A stretch of 48,921 nucleotides of DNA from an uncultured Collinsella sp. Its GTDB lineage: Bacteria > Actinomycetota > Coriobacteriia > Coriobacteriales > Coriobacteriaceae. Made by a program: the position numbers and the translations under genes. Positions 14,096 through 23,081 of this stretch are shown in pieces. The notes under the pieces were generated by a model. The model did not search any database, was not told the DNA's origin, and worked only from the letters and a program-made list of their open reading frames with translations. The first letter of the stretch is position 1. Every line of letters begins with the position of its first letter. Location: contig CAKTWE010000004.1 of assembly GCA_934630385.1 (NCBI GenBank), positions 1-48,921 on the forward strand, given 5' to 3'.

Positions 14096-15011
14096 CTGCC
14101 TCATCCCCCCTCGTGTAGGAGCTGCGGAGTTTGTAACGCTCCCAAACCACAGGTACGCACAGGGCAACGGCGACGATCACGGCGGAGAGCAGCTTCATGT
14201 CGTTGGCGTCCATGCCCAGTTGCAGCACGATGGCGCGGATGAGGAAGTAGACCACGGAGCCAAAGACGGCGGAGGCCAGGCGGACGGAGAACTGCGTGAG
14301 TCCGCCGGGCAGCAGGCGGCCGAGCACCTCGCCGATGACGATGGCGGCAAGGCCGATGACGATGGCGCCGGTGCCCATACCAATGTCAGCATACTTTTGG
14401 CTCTGGCAGATAAGCGCGCCAGAGAGGCCGATGAGGGCGTTGGAGAGCACGAGGGCGATCATCTTGGTGGAGTTGGTGTTGACGCCCAGGGCGCGGATCA
14501 TGTACTCGTTGTTGCCGGTGGCACGCAGCGCCGAGCCGATCTCGGTGCCAAAGAACCAGTACAGGATGGCGACGATGGCCACGGCCAGCACAATGCCCAA
14601 GATAATGGCAACGGTGGACTGCGGCAGGCCGGTCATGTTGCTGACGGACGAGAAGATGGTGCCCTTGGCGAGGATGGGCGTGTTGGACTTGCCCATGATG
14701 CGCAGGTTGATGGACCACAGGCTGATCTGCGTTAGGATTCCGGCAAGGATCGCGGGGATCTCAAAGACGGTGGTCAGAATGCCCGTGACGGCACCCGCGA
14801 TGGCACCGGCACACATGCCGGCTAGAACGGCGAGCAGCGGGTCGACGTTATTGTTGACGATGAGCACGGCGCAGACACAGCCGCCGAGGGCAAAGCTGCC
14901 GTCGCAGGTCATATCGGGGATGTCGAGCAGGCGGAACGTGATAAACACGCCAAGCACCATAATGCCCCAGAGGACGCCCTGCGAAATGGCGCCCTGCAAT
15001 GCAATGAGCAT
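14088..15011 (-). CDS. ABC transporter permease, TrpY-like
   Basis: The 307-residue integral membrane protein has about eight or nine hydrophobic helices and a branched-chain-amino-acid-type permease fold (MTCDGSFALGG near the N terminus, GLSGALICQSQKYADIGMG in the middle). It forms the membrane channel of the importer with the ATPase downstream (8-base overlap) and the lipoprotein upstream. The ATG at 15011 follows a strong AGGAGG. The spacing to the lipoprotein gene is 204 bp and holds a hairpin, so expression of the permease may be lower than that of the binding protein. Confidence 0.9.
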   Translation of the reverse strand: MLIALQGAISQGVLWGIMVLGVFITFRLLDIPDMTCDGSFALGGCVCAVLIVNNNVDPLLAVLAGMCAGAIAGAVTGILTTVFEIPAILAGILTQISLWSINLRIMGKSNTPILAKGTIFSSVSNMTGLPQSTVAIILGIVLAVAIVAILYWFFGTEIGSALRATGNNEYMIRALGVNTNSTKMIALVLSNALIGLSGALICQSQKYADIGMGTGAIVIGLAAIVIGEVLGRLLPGGLTQFSVRLASAVFGSVVYFLIRAIVLQLGMDANDMKLLSAVIVAVALCVPVVWERYKLRSSYTRGDEADA

Positions 15012-15115
15012 GCTTCATACCTCCTAGGATAGGGTGGACATGTGAGTCACCATGATAGCGGTAACAATGCATGAAAGAGCTGCGGCCGGATGTTTTGTCT
15101 CATCCGTAACAAGCA

Positions 15116-15144
15116 GGGCGAACGCCGGTCTTTGGCGTTCGCCC
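15116..15144 (-). terminator. Intra-operon hairpin between binding protein and permease
   Basis: An 11-bp perfect stem, GGGCGAACGCC (15116-15126) with GGCGTTCGCCC (15134-15144), and a seven-base loop. It lies about 70 bp after the binding-protein stop on the minus strand and lacks a long T tract, which fits a leaky terminator or an mRNA-stabilising stem. Confidence 0.65.
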
Positions 15145-15215
15145 CTGTGGCTCAGATATTGAATAACACGGCAACGGCGCGAGTATGGGCCCTAGGCACA
15201 TCGCCGCGCATGCCG

Positions 15216-16196
15216 CTACTCGTCCAGAGCGGAGAGGTCGATGCCCAGCGCCTCGGCCATTTCGTCGTTCTTGACGACGACCAGGTCCTTGCTCGAGAGG
15301 TGCTTGATCGGCATATCCTCGGGCTTGGCCTCGCCCTTCAGAATCTTGACGGCCATCTCGCCCGCGGCGTAGCCCAAGTCCTCGTAGTTGATGGAGAGGG
15401 TGAACAGGCCGCCGGCCTTGCACATGCCCTCCTCGCCGGTCACGAAGGGGAGCTTGTTCTCCTTGCAGATCTGGCCCACCTGCGAGGCACCCGCGGCGAT
15501 GGTGTTATCGGTGGGGGAGTACAGTGCGTCGACCTTGCCCACGGCAGATTCGACGACGGACTGGATCTCGTTGGAGCTCGAGACGGTGAAGTCGGTGTAC
15601 TTCAGGCCCAGCTTGTCGAGTTCCTTCTTGGCGGCCTTGATCTGGACGTCGGAGTTGGACTCAGCGGTGCAGTAGAGCAAGCCGACCTTCTTAACGTCGG
15701 GCAGGACCTTCTGCATCATCTCGAGCTGCTCGGCGACCGGGGTGAGGTCGGAGGCGCCCGTGACGTTGGTGCCGGGCTTGTCGTTGTCCTGGACCAGGCC
15801 CGAGGCGGCGTAGTCGGTGATGGCGCAGCCCACGATGGGGATATCGGCGGTGGCGCCGGCGGCAGCCTGCGCGGCGGGCGTAGCGATGGCATAGATCAGG
15901 TCGACGCCATCGCCCACGAACTTGTCGGCGATGGACTTACACGTGGACTGGTCGTTCTGGGCATTTTTCTGGTCGATCTTGACCTTAAGGCCGCTCTTCT
16001 TGATGGCCTTGACAAAGCCGTCGTTGGCGGCGTCGAGTGCGGAGTGTTCGGTGAGCTGTAGGACGCCGACGGTGTAGTCGGAACCGGCGGCAGCGGAGCC
16101 GGAACCAGAGTTGCCGCCGCATCCGGCGAGCGGAGCGAGCGCGAGCAGGCCGGCAGAGACCAGAAGGCTCCTGCGGCTGATGGTGATGTCCTTCAT
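15216..16196 (-). CDS. ABC substrate-binding lipoprotein (ABC_sub_bind/TrpX type)
   Basis: From ATG 16196 the product has 326 residues with a Lys/Arg N terminus (MKDITISRRS), a hydrophobic core and a lipobox LAGC at about residues 23-26, followed by a Gly/Ser linker. The mature part has the type I periplasmic-binding fold of the ABC_sub_bind family (YTVGVLQLTEHSALD, IPIVGCAITDYAASG, VTGASDLTPVAEQLEMMQK). This family includes streptococcal TrpX, which binds tryptophan; the ligand here is not decided by visible residues. GGGGGT lies about 8 bases upstream of 16196, which is why I prefer it to the ORF's earlier start. It is the first gene of the three-gene importer. Confidence 0.9.
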   Translation of the reverse strand: MKDITISRRSLLVSAGLLALAPLAGCGGNSGSGSAAAGSDYTVGVLQLTEHSALDAANDGFVKAIKKSGLKVKIDQKNAQNDQSTCKSIADKFVGDGVDLIYAIATPAAQAAAGATADIPIVGCAITDYAASGLVQDNDKPGTNVTGASDLTPVAEQLEMMQKVLPDVKKVGLLYCTAESNSDVQIKAAKKELDKLGLKYTDFTVSSSNEIQSVVESAVGKVDALYSPTDNTIAAGASQVGQICKENKLPFVTGEEGMCKAGGLFTLSINYEDLGYAAGEMAVKILKGEAKPEDMPIKHLSSKDLVVVKNDEMAEALGIDLSALDE

Positions 16197-16259
16197 ATCA
16201 TTACCCCCAGTATAGAAATGGCTGGAAACACTGCACTCAAACAAAGTGCAAGTGGGTCT

Positions 16260-16287
16260 ATAGTAGCGCCGATGTCCATTTTTTCAA
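16260..16287 (-). promoter_or_regulatory. Promoter of the ABC importer operon
   Basis: On the minus strand TTGAAA (16282-16287) and TACTAT (16260-16265) are 16 bases apart, about 65 bases upstream of the lipoprotein start. This is a good sigma-70-type match. No riboswitch or T-box motif was recognised in the short leader. Confidence 0.5.
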
Positions 16288-16354
16288 CAACCTGTCGGGT
16301 TTTTTAATACTGAACCGGATGGACGGCGGGGGATTCGGCGGGCAACGGCAAGAC

Positions 16355-17143
16355 TTAGGCGGCGGGCGCGGGCCGCTCTCCCTCGTCCAGGGCGGCAAAC
16401 AGTTTCTTGCCGTCGAGCAGACGCGTGCAGACGTTTCTCATGCGGTTGACCTCTACGGTGCGCAGGGTATCGTCGATGACCCGGTCGTCGTGGACGGTAC
16501 CCAGCAGATACGAGATTCCGTCTCGCTGCCTGATGGCAAACGGCTGTATGGTCACTCTGATTGCCTCGTCCGTGCCATGGGGCCCGGATCCCAAGAGGTC
16601 AAAACTGACAGAGGTTCCCTGGTCTATAGCCTGTTCGATAAGCTCGCAGGCGTCGATGCGCGTGACGGGTGGCTTGGTACCCTTGGCGGGTGCGCCGGAG
16701 ATGGCTGGTGCCGGTTCGGGCGCATTGAGGTAGCCGCGAACGTCGACACTCGCCATGTCGACAAGGTGCTTGGCCATGCGCTTTCTAATCGCGATGGGGG
16801 TGGAACGGTTGCGCATGACCATACCGTGCAGGCGGACGATCTCCTCGTCTGTGAGCGGGCGGGTCAGCAAGCGGTAGCCCACGCCGCGCTTGTATTCGAT
16901 TTCGTATCCGGCATGACGCAGTGCGGAAATGGCGGTGTAGATGCTGCGGCGTGCTGCCGAGATGGGCATCTGGGCGGGATTATCGGGATGGGCGAGATGT
17001 TCTGCCAGCTCATCGGGAAGCAGGGCTTTGTCTTCGCCGGTGTGGTCGCTCAGAACCTGCAGGATTCGCACGGCGCGGTAGGCAGCAAGTGAGGCAGCTC
17101 CCCTGGTGGTGGTCCCGTAGCTTTCAACAGCGATTTCGGTCAT
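16355..17143 (-). CDS. WYL-domain transcriptional regulator
   Basis: The 262-residue protein has an N-terminal winged-helix-like region (about 15-100: AYRAVRILQVLSDHTG, SARRSIYTAISALRHAGYEI, then GVGYRLL) and a C-terminal WYL-type ligand-binding domain (about 155-235, with IQPFAIRQRDGISYLLGTVH). WYL proteins sense nucleotides or other small ligands and control DNA-repair, defence or metabolic genes (family knowledge); the target here is not apparent. ATG 17143 has AAAGGATG upstream at a good distance; a GTG three codons earlier overlaps that site and is less likely. It is transcribed alone between asnS and the ABC importer. Confidence 0.75.
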   Translation of the reverse strand: MTEIAVESYGTTTRGAASLAAYRAVRILQVLSDHTGEDKALLPDELAEHLAHPDNPAQMPISAARRSIYTAISALRHAGYEIEYKRGVGYRLLTRPLTDEEIVRLHGMVMRNRSTPIAIRKRMAKHLVDMASVDVRGYLNAPEPAPAISGAPAKGTKPPVTRIDACELIEQAIDQGTSVSFDLLGSGPHGTDEAIRVTIQPFAIRQRDGISYLLGTVHDDRVIDDTLRTVEVNRMRNVCTRLLDGKKLFAALDEGERPAPAA

Positions 17144-17252
17144 GGCGCCCACATCCTTTCCGTCCCGGGCGATGGCGGCTTTGAGCCTAAGATGTCGCCG
17201 CCGCCTGGGGGTGCCGGGCGTCTTGGACGGTCGGTTTGCGCCGGCAGACGGT

Positions 17253-17280
17253 AGAGTAAGTTTTCAACAGGCCTGCTCAA
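17253..17280 (-). promoter_or_regulatory. Possible promoter of the WYL regulator gene
   Basis: On the minus strand TTGAGC (17275-17280) and TACTCT (17253-17258) are 16 bases apart, 110 bases upstream of the WYL start. Consensus match only. Confidence 0.35.
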
Positions 17281-17319
17281 CTGACCGAAAGCTTGCCAAA
17301 AGCTTGACGGATGCTGTTG

Positions 17320-17355
17320 AAAAAAGCGTCTCTCGACCGATGTCGAGAGACGCTT
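17320..17355 (-). terminator. Rho-independent terminator of asnS
   Basis: A 13-bp perfect stem, AAGCGTCTCTCGA (17324-17336) with TCGAGAGACGCTT (17343-17355). Read on the minus strand it ends in a run of six T, 47 bases after the asnS stop. Confidence 0.9.
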
Positions 17356-17401
17356 GTGCGATGAGCGTTGGTGCGTGGCGACGCGAGCTAGCGTCCGACG
17401 A

Positions 17402-18805
17402 TTAGAAGTCGGCGTTGCCCACGGTGCGCGGGTGCGGCAGGACGTCGCGGATGTTGCCTACGCCGGTGAGGTACATCACCAAGCGCTCGAAGCCCAGCCC
17501 GTAGCCGGCGTGCTTGCAGGAACCGTAGCGGCGCAGATCGAGGTAGTACTTGTACTGCTCGGGATTCATACCCAGGTCCTTGATGCGGGCCTCGAGCAGA
17601 TCCAGACGCTCCTCGCGCTGGGAGCCGCCGATAATCTCGCCGATACCGGGAACCAGGCAGTCGGCGGCGGCGACGGTCTTGCCGTCCTCGTTCATGCGCA
17701 TGTAGAAGGCCTTGATCTCGGCCGGGTAGTCGGTCACGAAGGTCGGGCGCTTAAAGTGTTCCTCGGTCAGGAAACGCTCGTGCTCGGTTTGCAGGTCGAT
17801 GCCCCAGCTCACGGGATAGTCAAACTTGTGACCGGCGGCGACGGCCTGCTCCAGGATCTCGACGGCCTCGGTGTAGGTGACACGGGCAAAGTCGGAGTTG
17901 GCGACATGGTCCAGGCGCTCGAGCAGACCCTTGTCCACAAACTTGTTGAGCATATTGAGCTCGTCGGGGCAGGTTGCCATGACGTCCTTGAGGACATACT
18001 TGAGCATGGCCTCGGCGTTGTCCATGTAGTCGTTGAGGTCGGCGAAGGCCATCTCGGGCTCGATCATCCAAAACTCGGCGGCGTGGCGCGTGGTGTTGGA
18101 GTTCTCGGCACGGAAGGTGGGGCCAAAGGTGTACACGTCGCCAAAGGCCATGGCAAAGTTCTCGGCGTTGAGCTGGCCGGACACGGTAAGGCTCGCGTGC
18201 TTGCCAAAGAAGTCCTGGCTCCAGTCGACCTCGCCGGACTCGGTGAGGGGCGGATTTTTGGGGTCGAGCGTGGTCACGCGGAACATCTCGCCGGCGCCCT
18301 CGCAGTCACTCGTGGTGATGATGGGGGTGTTGACATAGACAAAGCCCTGCTCCTGGAAGAAGCGGTGGATGGCGGCAGCCGCGACAGAGCGGATGCGGAA
18401 CACGGCGCGGAACAGGTTGGTGCGCGGGCGCAGGTGCTGCTGGGTGCGCAAGAACTCGACGGTTGCGCGCTTCTTCTGCAGCGGGTAATCCGGGGCGCTG
18501 ACGCCCTCGACCTCGATGGAGGTGGCAGAAAGCTCGAAAGGCTGGGGCGCATCGGGGGTCAGCTTGACGGTACCGGTGCAAATGAGTGCGGCCGAGACGT
18601 TTTGATGGGCGATCTCGTCGTAGTTGTCGAGTGCCTCGCGGTTCATGACGACCTGCAGGTCGCGGAAGCAGCTGCCGTCGTTGAGCGTAACGAAGCCAAA
18701 GTTCTTCATGTCGCGGACGGACTTGACCCAGCCGGCGACGGTGACGGTTTGACCGCCGAGCGACTCGGCATCGGCATAGAGCTGCGCGATTTTGGTGCGG
18801 TTCAC
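17402..18805 (-). CDS. asnS: Asparaginyl-tRNA synthetase
   Basis: The 467-residue length is typical for bacterial AsnRS, which charges tRNA-Asn with asparagine using ATP. The N-terminal OB-fold anticodon-binding domain (about 1-110) includes [12 protein letters not shown] and FVTLNDGSC; the class II catalytic core shows motif 2 [20 protein letters not shown] and motif 3 [15 protein letters not shown]. The GTG start at 18805 ([10 protein letters not shown]) has GGGAGG five bases upstream; the longer frame to 18919 is rejected because it lacks a ribosome site and family similarity. A dedicated AsnRS implies direct charging of Asn rather than only transamidation. Confidence 0.97.
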   Translation of the reverse strand: MNRTKIAQLYADAESLGGQTVTVAGWVKSVRDMKNFGFVTLNDGSCFRDLQVVMNREALDNYDEIAHQNVSAALICTGTVKLTPDAPQPFELSATSIEVEGVSAPDYPLQKKRATVEFLRTQQHLRPRTNLFRAVFRIRSVAAAAIHRFFQEQGFVYVNTPIITTSDCEGAGEMFRVTTLDPKNPPLTESGEVDWSQDFFGKHASLTVSGQLNAENFAMAFGDVYTFGPTFRAENSNTTRHAAEFWMIEPEMAFADLNDYMDNAEAMLKYVLKDVMATCPDELNMLNKFVDKGLLERLDHVANSDFARVTYTEAVEILEQAVAAGHKFDYPVSWGIDLQTEHERFLTEEHFKRPTFVTDYPAEIKAFYMRMNEDGKTVAAADCLVPGIGEIIGGSQREERLDLLEARIKDLGMNPEQYKYYLDLRRYGSCKHAGYGLGFERLVMYLTGVGNIRDVLPHPRTVGNADF

Positions 18806-18941
18806 GTATCCTCCCAGAGCGGTTGTACGGATTATTTCCAAACAGTTAACCATTCTAACCCGCGAGCGGGAGCGTAGCAAAACGGCGGTGCCGATGTATG
18901 GGCGTGGCGTGGGCGCCAAACAGGTTCCGGCTTTACGTTGT

Positions 18942-20861
18942 CTAGTGCCCGCAGATGGCTTGGCGGATGAGGGCTGCGTAGGTGTCGATCCCCGCCTGGG
19001 TGAGGTGCGTGCCGTCGTCGACGAGGTATTCGCTGTGGCCCTCGGACGCGCCGTTCCAGTCGATGACGCCGGCGTTGTCGTTTTGGGCGCATACGTCGCG
19101 GATCGTCTGGTTGTTGCGGTCCTGCAGCTCGAGCGGCACGCGCACGGTCACAAAGTAGATGGGCTTGCCGCCCACGGCATTGATCACGTCCTGCACCTGC
19201 TGCGGATCGCGAATAAGGCCATTGGTGCCAAGTGCACAGATGACCACACTCGGGTCGTAGTTGGCGCGGTCCTGCGCGTAGACATCCTGGAAGGTGTAGA
19301 ACTGGCGGCTCACCACGCCGTCGATGTAGGCGTTGGGAAGCGCCGCCTGAATACCGGACTGTGCGCCCGCGGTGACCGAGTCGCCGATCATCAGCACGCG
19401 GGCATCGCAGGTTCCGGTCGCCTCGTCGTAGGTAAAGCTCTTCCAGTCGAGGTTCTTGGGGACCTTTTCGGCGATAGGACCTTCTTTGGGCTTTTGCTGA
19501 GCGGCGTCGTTGGGCTGAGCGTCTTGGTTGGATGCGGACTCGGTGCTCTTGCCGCCGGCGCCGTTGTCCTTGGGCGAGGTTGCGTTTTGGGCAAGCTCGG
19601 GGCGGAGCTGCTCGGCGCGGGCGGTGGCGATGCCCGTCCAGTCGAGTGGTGCGAAGGCGAGTGCGAGGACGCATGCGGCGCCAAGCGCAGAAAGTGCCAT
19701 GGCGGGCGAAGGGACGCGTGTCTTTGCCGTGCTGTCCTGCTGGGCGGGCTTGCGGGAGCAAGGACGTTCGACGAGACGATAGAAGACCTCGGCAACCGCA
19801 AGGATCACCACAAGTTGTAGCGCCTGCTCCCACCAGGCGATGCGGGTGGTGCGGGTTGCGGGGTTCATAAGGATGAGCAGGGGGTAGTGCACCAGATAGA
19901 CCGAGAACGAGCGCTGACCCAGCCAGACGAGCGGCTTGACCGACAACAGACGACGCACGATGCACTCCGTATTCTGCACGCAGATGATGAGGAGTCCAGT
20001 GACGAGGGCAAGCAGCAAAAAGCCGCCGCGGTAGAGCCAGGCGCTCTCTCCGGTCAGCATGAGTGTGCCGGCTATAACGGCAACGAGCCACGCGATGGAA
20101 ATCGAGTTGACCTTCGAGATGCCCTTGTTGGCGCCGGGGGTATGGATGTCACCGCTCAGCATCTCGCGCAGACGCGGTGCGGCGATGGCGGCTAAGGCTC
20201 CGCATAGAAGCTCGGCGGCACGGGCGTCGGTTCCGTAGTAGACGCGCGATGTGTCGGCGGTGGGATTAAACATGAGGACCATGGCTGCCGTCGATACAAG
20301 CGCGAATGCGATCGTGATGCCGATGGCGGTGTTGCGAGACCTGGTTTTGCTGCACAGCGCCATAAGGATAACCGGCCATACCAGATAGAACTGCATAGTG
20401 ACAGCGCAGAACCACAGGTGCGTGAGCGGCGAGGGGAGCCCCGCAGCGGCGAAATACGAGACGTTGCGGAAGATGTAGAACCAGTTGCTCAAAAAGAGTG
20501 CCGATGGCAGGGCGTCCTGTTGCACCTTAGGGAGTAGGCTCGGGGCCGCGATGTAGGTGGCGACGGCGGTAAGCGCGATGGTCACGACGATCGGCGGCAT
20601 CATGCGCGCAATGCGGCGGCAGATATAGCGCGGGTACGAGAATCCGTCGCGTGCCGTGGCCCGCATAATGCTTTTGGTGGCGAGATAGCCACTCAGCGTA
20701 AAGAAGAGTGTAACGCCCAAAAAACCGCCGGTCAGGCGGCTGGGGCGAAGGTGATATAGGACGACACCGGCGATGGCGAGGGCGCGGAGCCCGTCGAGCG
20801 CGACGATGCGTTGGTTGCGTTGAGGCACGGCATATGCGGTGCCCGTGGGTGTGTTTTGCAT
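18942..20861 (-). CDS. OafA-type membrane acyltransferase with SGNH hydrolase domain
   Basis: The 639-residue protein has an N-terminal acyltransferase-3 domain (about 20-370) with [13 protein letters not shown], the conserved LYHL His, [13 protein letters not shown] and about ten membrane helices. A low-complexity linker (Asn/Gln/Pro-rich, about 415-455) leads to an extracytoplasmic SGNH domain with block [10 protein letters not shown] (about 472) and block [11 protein letters not shown] carrying the Asp-His pair. Such fusions O-acetylate cell-wall or surface polysaccharides (family knowledge). ATG 20861 has GGAGGAAAG just upstream, so the TTG five codons earlier is not used. The gene stands alone; the substrate is not known. 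Confidence 0.9.
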   Translation of the reverse strand: MQNTPTGTAYAVPQRNQRIVALDGLRALAIAGVVLYHLRPSRLTGGFLGVTLFFTLSGYLATKSIMRATARDGFSYPRYICRRIARMMPPIVVTIALTAVATYIAAPSLLPKVQQDALPSALFLSNWFYIFRNVSYFAAAGLPSPLTHLWFCAVTMQFYLVWPVILMALCSKTRSRNTAIGITIAFALVSTAAMVLMFNPTADTSRVYYGTDARAAELLCGALAAIAAPRLREMLSGDIHTPGANKGISKVNSISIAWLVAVIAGTLMLTGESAWLYRGGFLLLALVTGLLIICVQNTECIVRRLLSVKPLVWLGQRSFSVYLVHYPLLILMNPATRTTRIAWWEQALQLVVILAVAEVFYRLVERPCSRKPAQQDSTAKTRVPSPAMALSALGAACVLALAFAPLDWTGIATARAEQLRPELAQNATSPKDNGAGGKSTESASNQDAQPNDAAQQKPKEGPIAEKVPKNLDWKSFTYDEATGTCDARVLMIGDSVTAGAQSGIQAALPNAYIDGVVSRQFYTFQDVYAQDRANYDPSVVICALGTNGLIRDPQQVQDVINAVGGKPIYFVTVRVPLELQDRNNQTIRDVCAQNDNAGVIDWNGASEGHSEYLVDDGTHLTQAGIDTYAALIRQAICGH

Positions 20862-20971
20862 CGATCTTTCCTCCAATGTCGACCTAGCAGTCTAGCGCTC
20901 TGTGCGGACAAAGGAAGGGGGGTTCGTGCGGTTGAACAACATGCCGCGGGGCGATGCTTCGCTACGCAAAA

Positions 20972-21054
20972 GCCGCACCTGCGTTGATGCTCAGCTGCCT
21001 ATATAGAAACGTTTCAGAACCTCTACATAGGCAAAACAACAACACAGATGCGGC
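20972..21054 (-). terminator. Nested terminator structure after the EIIA gene
   Basis: On the minus strand a 15-bp stem (21040-21054 with 20972-20986, two G-U pairs) is followed by TTTT, and encloses a smaller stem pairing GCCTATGTA with TATATAGGC. The loop of the inner stem contains GAAACGTTTC. It lies about 42 bases after the EIIA stop. Confidence 0.65.
21006..21015. promoter_or_regulatory. GAAACGTTTC palindrome, copy 1
   Basis: A perfect 10-bp palindrome 3' of the EIIA gene, inside its terminator loop. The identical palindrome occurs upstream of the same gene at 21711-21720. It resembles the core of LacI/CcpA-family operators. Confidence 0.4.
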
Positions 21055-21096
21055 AAAAATGCACGGGTGGTTGAGCCTTTATGCGATGATGATCGG

Positions 21097-21660
21097 CTAC
21101 TTGGTCTTGGCAACCAGCAGCGGATCGCCAAGCTTGACGAGCGGATTGCCGCCGATAAGCGTGCCAGACTCGCCGACGTGGTCGATGCTCTTAAGACGAT
21201 CGAGCTCAGAGACGATGACGGTCACGATGTCCTCGTGGCCGGCGGCCTTGATAGCGTCGCGGTCGAAGCTGATGAGCGGCTGGCCGGCCTTGACCGTGTC
21301 ACCCATCTCGACAAAGCGAGCAAAGCCTTTACCGTTCATTTCCACGGTGCCCAGGCCAACATGGATGAACACGCGAAGACCGTCCTCGGTGATCATGCCG
21401 ATGGAGTGGTTGGTGACGGTGGTGGCGCCGATACGGCCGTTGGCGGGGGCGTAAATGGTGCCGGTAATGGGCTCGATGCCGTAACCCTGGCCGAGCATGC
21501 CCGAGGCGATGGTCTCGTCGGGAACCTCACTCAGATTGACGAGCACACCGTTGACGGGAGCGTAGATGACGCCTTCGCGGGTGGCGAAGCTTGCTGCGGG
21601 CGGAACGGACGCCTCGCCCGACGAAGTGAACGTGGACTTGAGCGAATCGAGCAGACCCAT
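21097..21660 (-). CDS. Stand-alone PTS glucose-type EIIA component
   Basis: The 187-residue protein is the EIIA-Glc fold: GVIYAPVNGVLVNLSEVPD near the N terminus, both active-site His residues (VTNHSIGMITEDG and VFIHVGLGTVEMNGKGF), and the C-terminal VKAGQPLISFD block. It would accept phosphate from HPr and pass it to a sugar-specific EIIB, or serve as a regulatory phosphocarrier. No EIIB or EIIC domain is adjacent, so it must partner in trans. ATG 21660 has GGAGG seven bases upstream (the frame extends to 21738 without support). Confidence 0.93.
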   Translation of the reverse strand: MGLLDSLKSTFTSSGEASVPPAASFATREGVIYAPVNGVLVNLSEVPDETIASGMLGQGYGIEPITGTIYAPANGRIGATTVTNHSIGMITEDGLRVFIHVGLGTVEMNGKGFARFVEMGDTVKAGQPLISFDRDAIKAAGHEDIVTVIVSELDRLKSIDHVGESGTLIGGNPLVKLGDPLLVAKTK

Positions 21661-21710
21661 AGATGCCTCCAACGTATCAGGCGCGCATGTTGCACGCGTG
21701 TGGTTTGCCG

Positions 21711-21720
21711 GAAACGTTTC
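21711..21720. promoter_or_regulatory. GAAACGTTTC palindrome, copy 2, upstream of EIIA
   Basis: The 10-bp palindrome lies 51 bases upstream of the EIIA start. Its context CCGGAAACGTTTCGTA is close to a catabolite-responsive or LacI-family operator. Regulator unknown. Confidence 0.45.
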
Positions 21721-21906
21721 GTACGTGTTTCCCAGCACGGTCAGCGCTCCTATTTTACGCTGCTTAACGATGGTCCTGAGCTGGGATTATGTGATATATC
21801 AGTTGAAGGTCAACTTATTGCGGGGGTGTTTCTGCGCCGCGGGCTCAAGTGGGGTACGCTAAGGTGCGAAAAACGAGTGCGCACGAATCGCACGGAGGGA
21901 GCACCT

Positions 21907-22809
21907 ATGATTATTGAGAATCATGCGCTGTGGGGCGAGGAGCCGACCGAGGATTATCCGGCGACGTTTACGTATCTGGGTGCCGAGCCGCTGCCCGACA
22001 AGCCCAATGGCCGCCGCCCCGCGGTGATCATCTGCGGCGGAGGCGGGTTTACGCATATCGCTCCGCACGAGCAGGACCCGGTGGCGTTTGCATTTTTGGA
22101 CCGTGGCTACCAGGCCTTTGTGCTCAGCTATGTGACGAGCGCCACGGGCGACGTGAGCTTTCCGCACCCGCAGGCGGACCTCGCCAAGATGGTCGCTACC
22201 GTGCGCGCCAACGCCGACGAGTGGCATGTCGATTCCAAGCGCGTGTGCATCGTGGGTTTCTCGGCGGGCGGCATGATCTGCGCCTCGTTGGCAACGCAGT
22301 GGAAGACCGGACCCTTCGCGGGCCTTGCCGGGGCTCGTCCGGAGGATATTCGTCCCGACGCCGTGGTGCTGGGCTATCCGTTGCTCGACCTTGCCTATGT
22401 GCGCGATATGCAGACGCGCGACCCGCGCATCGACCTGCGCGTGCCCAAGACGGGTGGCAAGACGGGGCGCGATTTGCTCAACGACTATCTGTCGATGGTG
22501 ACGGGCGGCGAGGCGACCGATGAGCACCTGGCCGACATTTGCCCTACCACGCACGTTTCGCGCCAGATGCCCCCGACCTTTGTGTGGGGCGTTTCGGACG
22601 ACAAGACGGCGCCGGTCGCGCAGGTCTACCCGTTCGCGCAGCGCATGGCCGAGGAGGGTGTTGCATGCGAGATGCACGTCTTTGACCAGGGTGGCCACGG
22701 CCTTTCGCTCGGCAACGCCAATACCGCGGTCGACAACGAGGACAAGCAGGTTTCCGTCCGTCCCTGGATCCGCCTGGCCTTCCGCTTCCTGGAACGCCAC
22801 GGTTTCTAG
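21907..22809 (+). CDS. Alpha/beta hydrolase, acetyl-esterase (BD-FAE-like) family
   Basis: This encodes 300 residues with the serine-hydrolase fold: oxyanion region AVIICGGGGFTHIAPHE, nucleophile elbow GFSAGG (about residues 115-120), acid residue in WGVSDDKTAP and His in DQGGHGLSLG. There is no signal peptide, so it acts in the cytosol. Family members deacetylate acetylated sugars or xylan oligomers; the substrate here is inferred only at family level. ATG 21907 follows GGAGGGAG. The frame is open further upstream (to 21067), but that part is antisense to EIIA and is not used. Confidence 0.88.
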   Translation: MIIENHALWGEEPTEDYPATFTYLGAEPLPDKPNGRRPAVIICGGGGFTHIAPHEQDPVAFAFLDRGYQAFVLSYVTSATGDVSFPHPQADLAKMVATVRANADEWHVDSKRVCIVGFSAGGMICASLATQWKTGPFAGLAGARPEDIRPDAVVLGYPLLDLAYVRDMQTRDPRIDLRVPKTGGKTGRDLLNDYLSMVTGGEATDEHLADICPTTHVSRQMPPTFVWGVSDDKTAPVAQVYPFAQRMAEEGVACEMHVFDQGGHGLSLGNANTAVDNEDKQVSVRPWIRLAFRFLERHGF

Positions 22810-22836
22810 TTACGCGGTTTTACCAAACCGCGTAAC
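22809..22836 (+). terminator. Hairpin at the hydrolase stop
   Basis: A perfect 12-bp stem, GTTACGCGGTTT (22809-22820) with AAACCGCGTAAC (22825-22836), with a TACC loop, begins at the last base of the stop codon. There is no T tract. Confidence 0.6.
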
Positions 22837-22850
22837 AGCTCGACGCTGCA

Positions 22851-22947
22851 AGCCCGCCAGAGCGGCAATCTGCCTTTCAACTTCGGCGGCATGACCAGAA
22901 GGTCAATGCCGCCTCGTTTCAAGGCACCTTGCTCGCTCTGGCGGGCT
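22851..22947. repeat. Nested-stem intergenic element, copy A
   Basis: The outer 13-bp stem AGCCCGCCAGAGC (22851-22863) pairs with 22935-22947. The inner stem GGCGGCATGACC (22885-22896), loop AGAA, pairs with GGTCAATGCCGCC (22901-22913) with one bulge. A second copy with the same architecture and changed but still pairing stems is at 48087-48186. The rest of 22948-23081 shows no gene. Confidence 0.8.
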
Positions 22948-23081
22948 TTCGCTGTCCGCGCCAAAGCATCGGCGTTGTCTTGGCTGCCAGAAGAATGATC
23001 CCTCGGGGACGGAGGAAAGCGGATTAGTTTGGGCGGTGCTGTCGCCAAGGTTTAAGACCGACGTCGTCCCTTGTTGCTTTC

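Noticed and set aside
17354..18877. A 507-codon plus-strand frame antisense to asnS
   Set aside because: Shadow of asnS, whose motifs and ribosome site are clear; no domain was recognised on the opposite strand.
21067..21906. Upstream extension of the alpha/beta hydrolase frame
   Set aside because: It is antisense to the EIIA gene and lacks a ribosome site; GGAGGGAG before ATG 21907 fixes the start.
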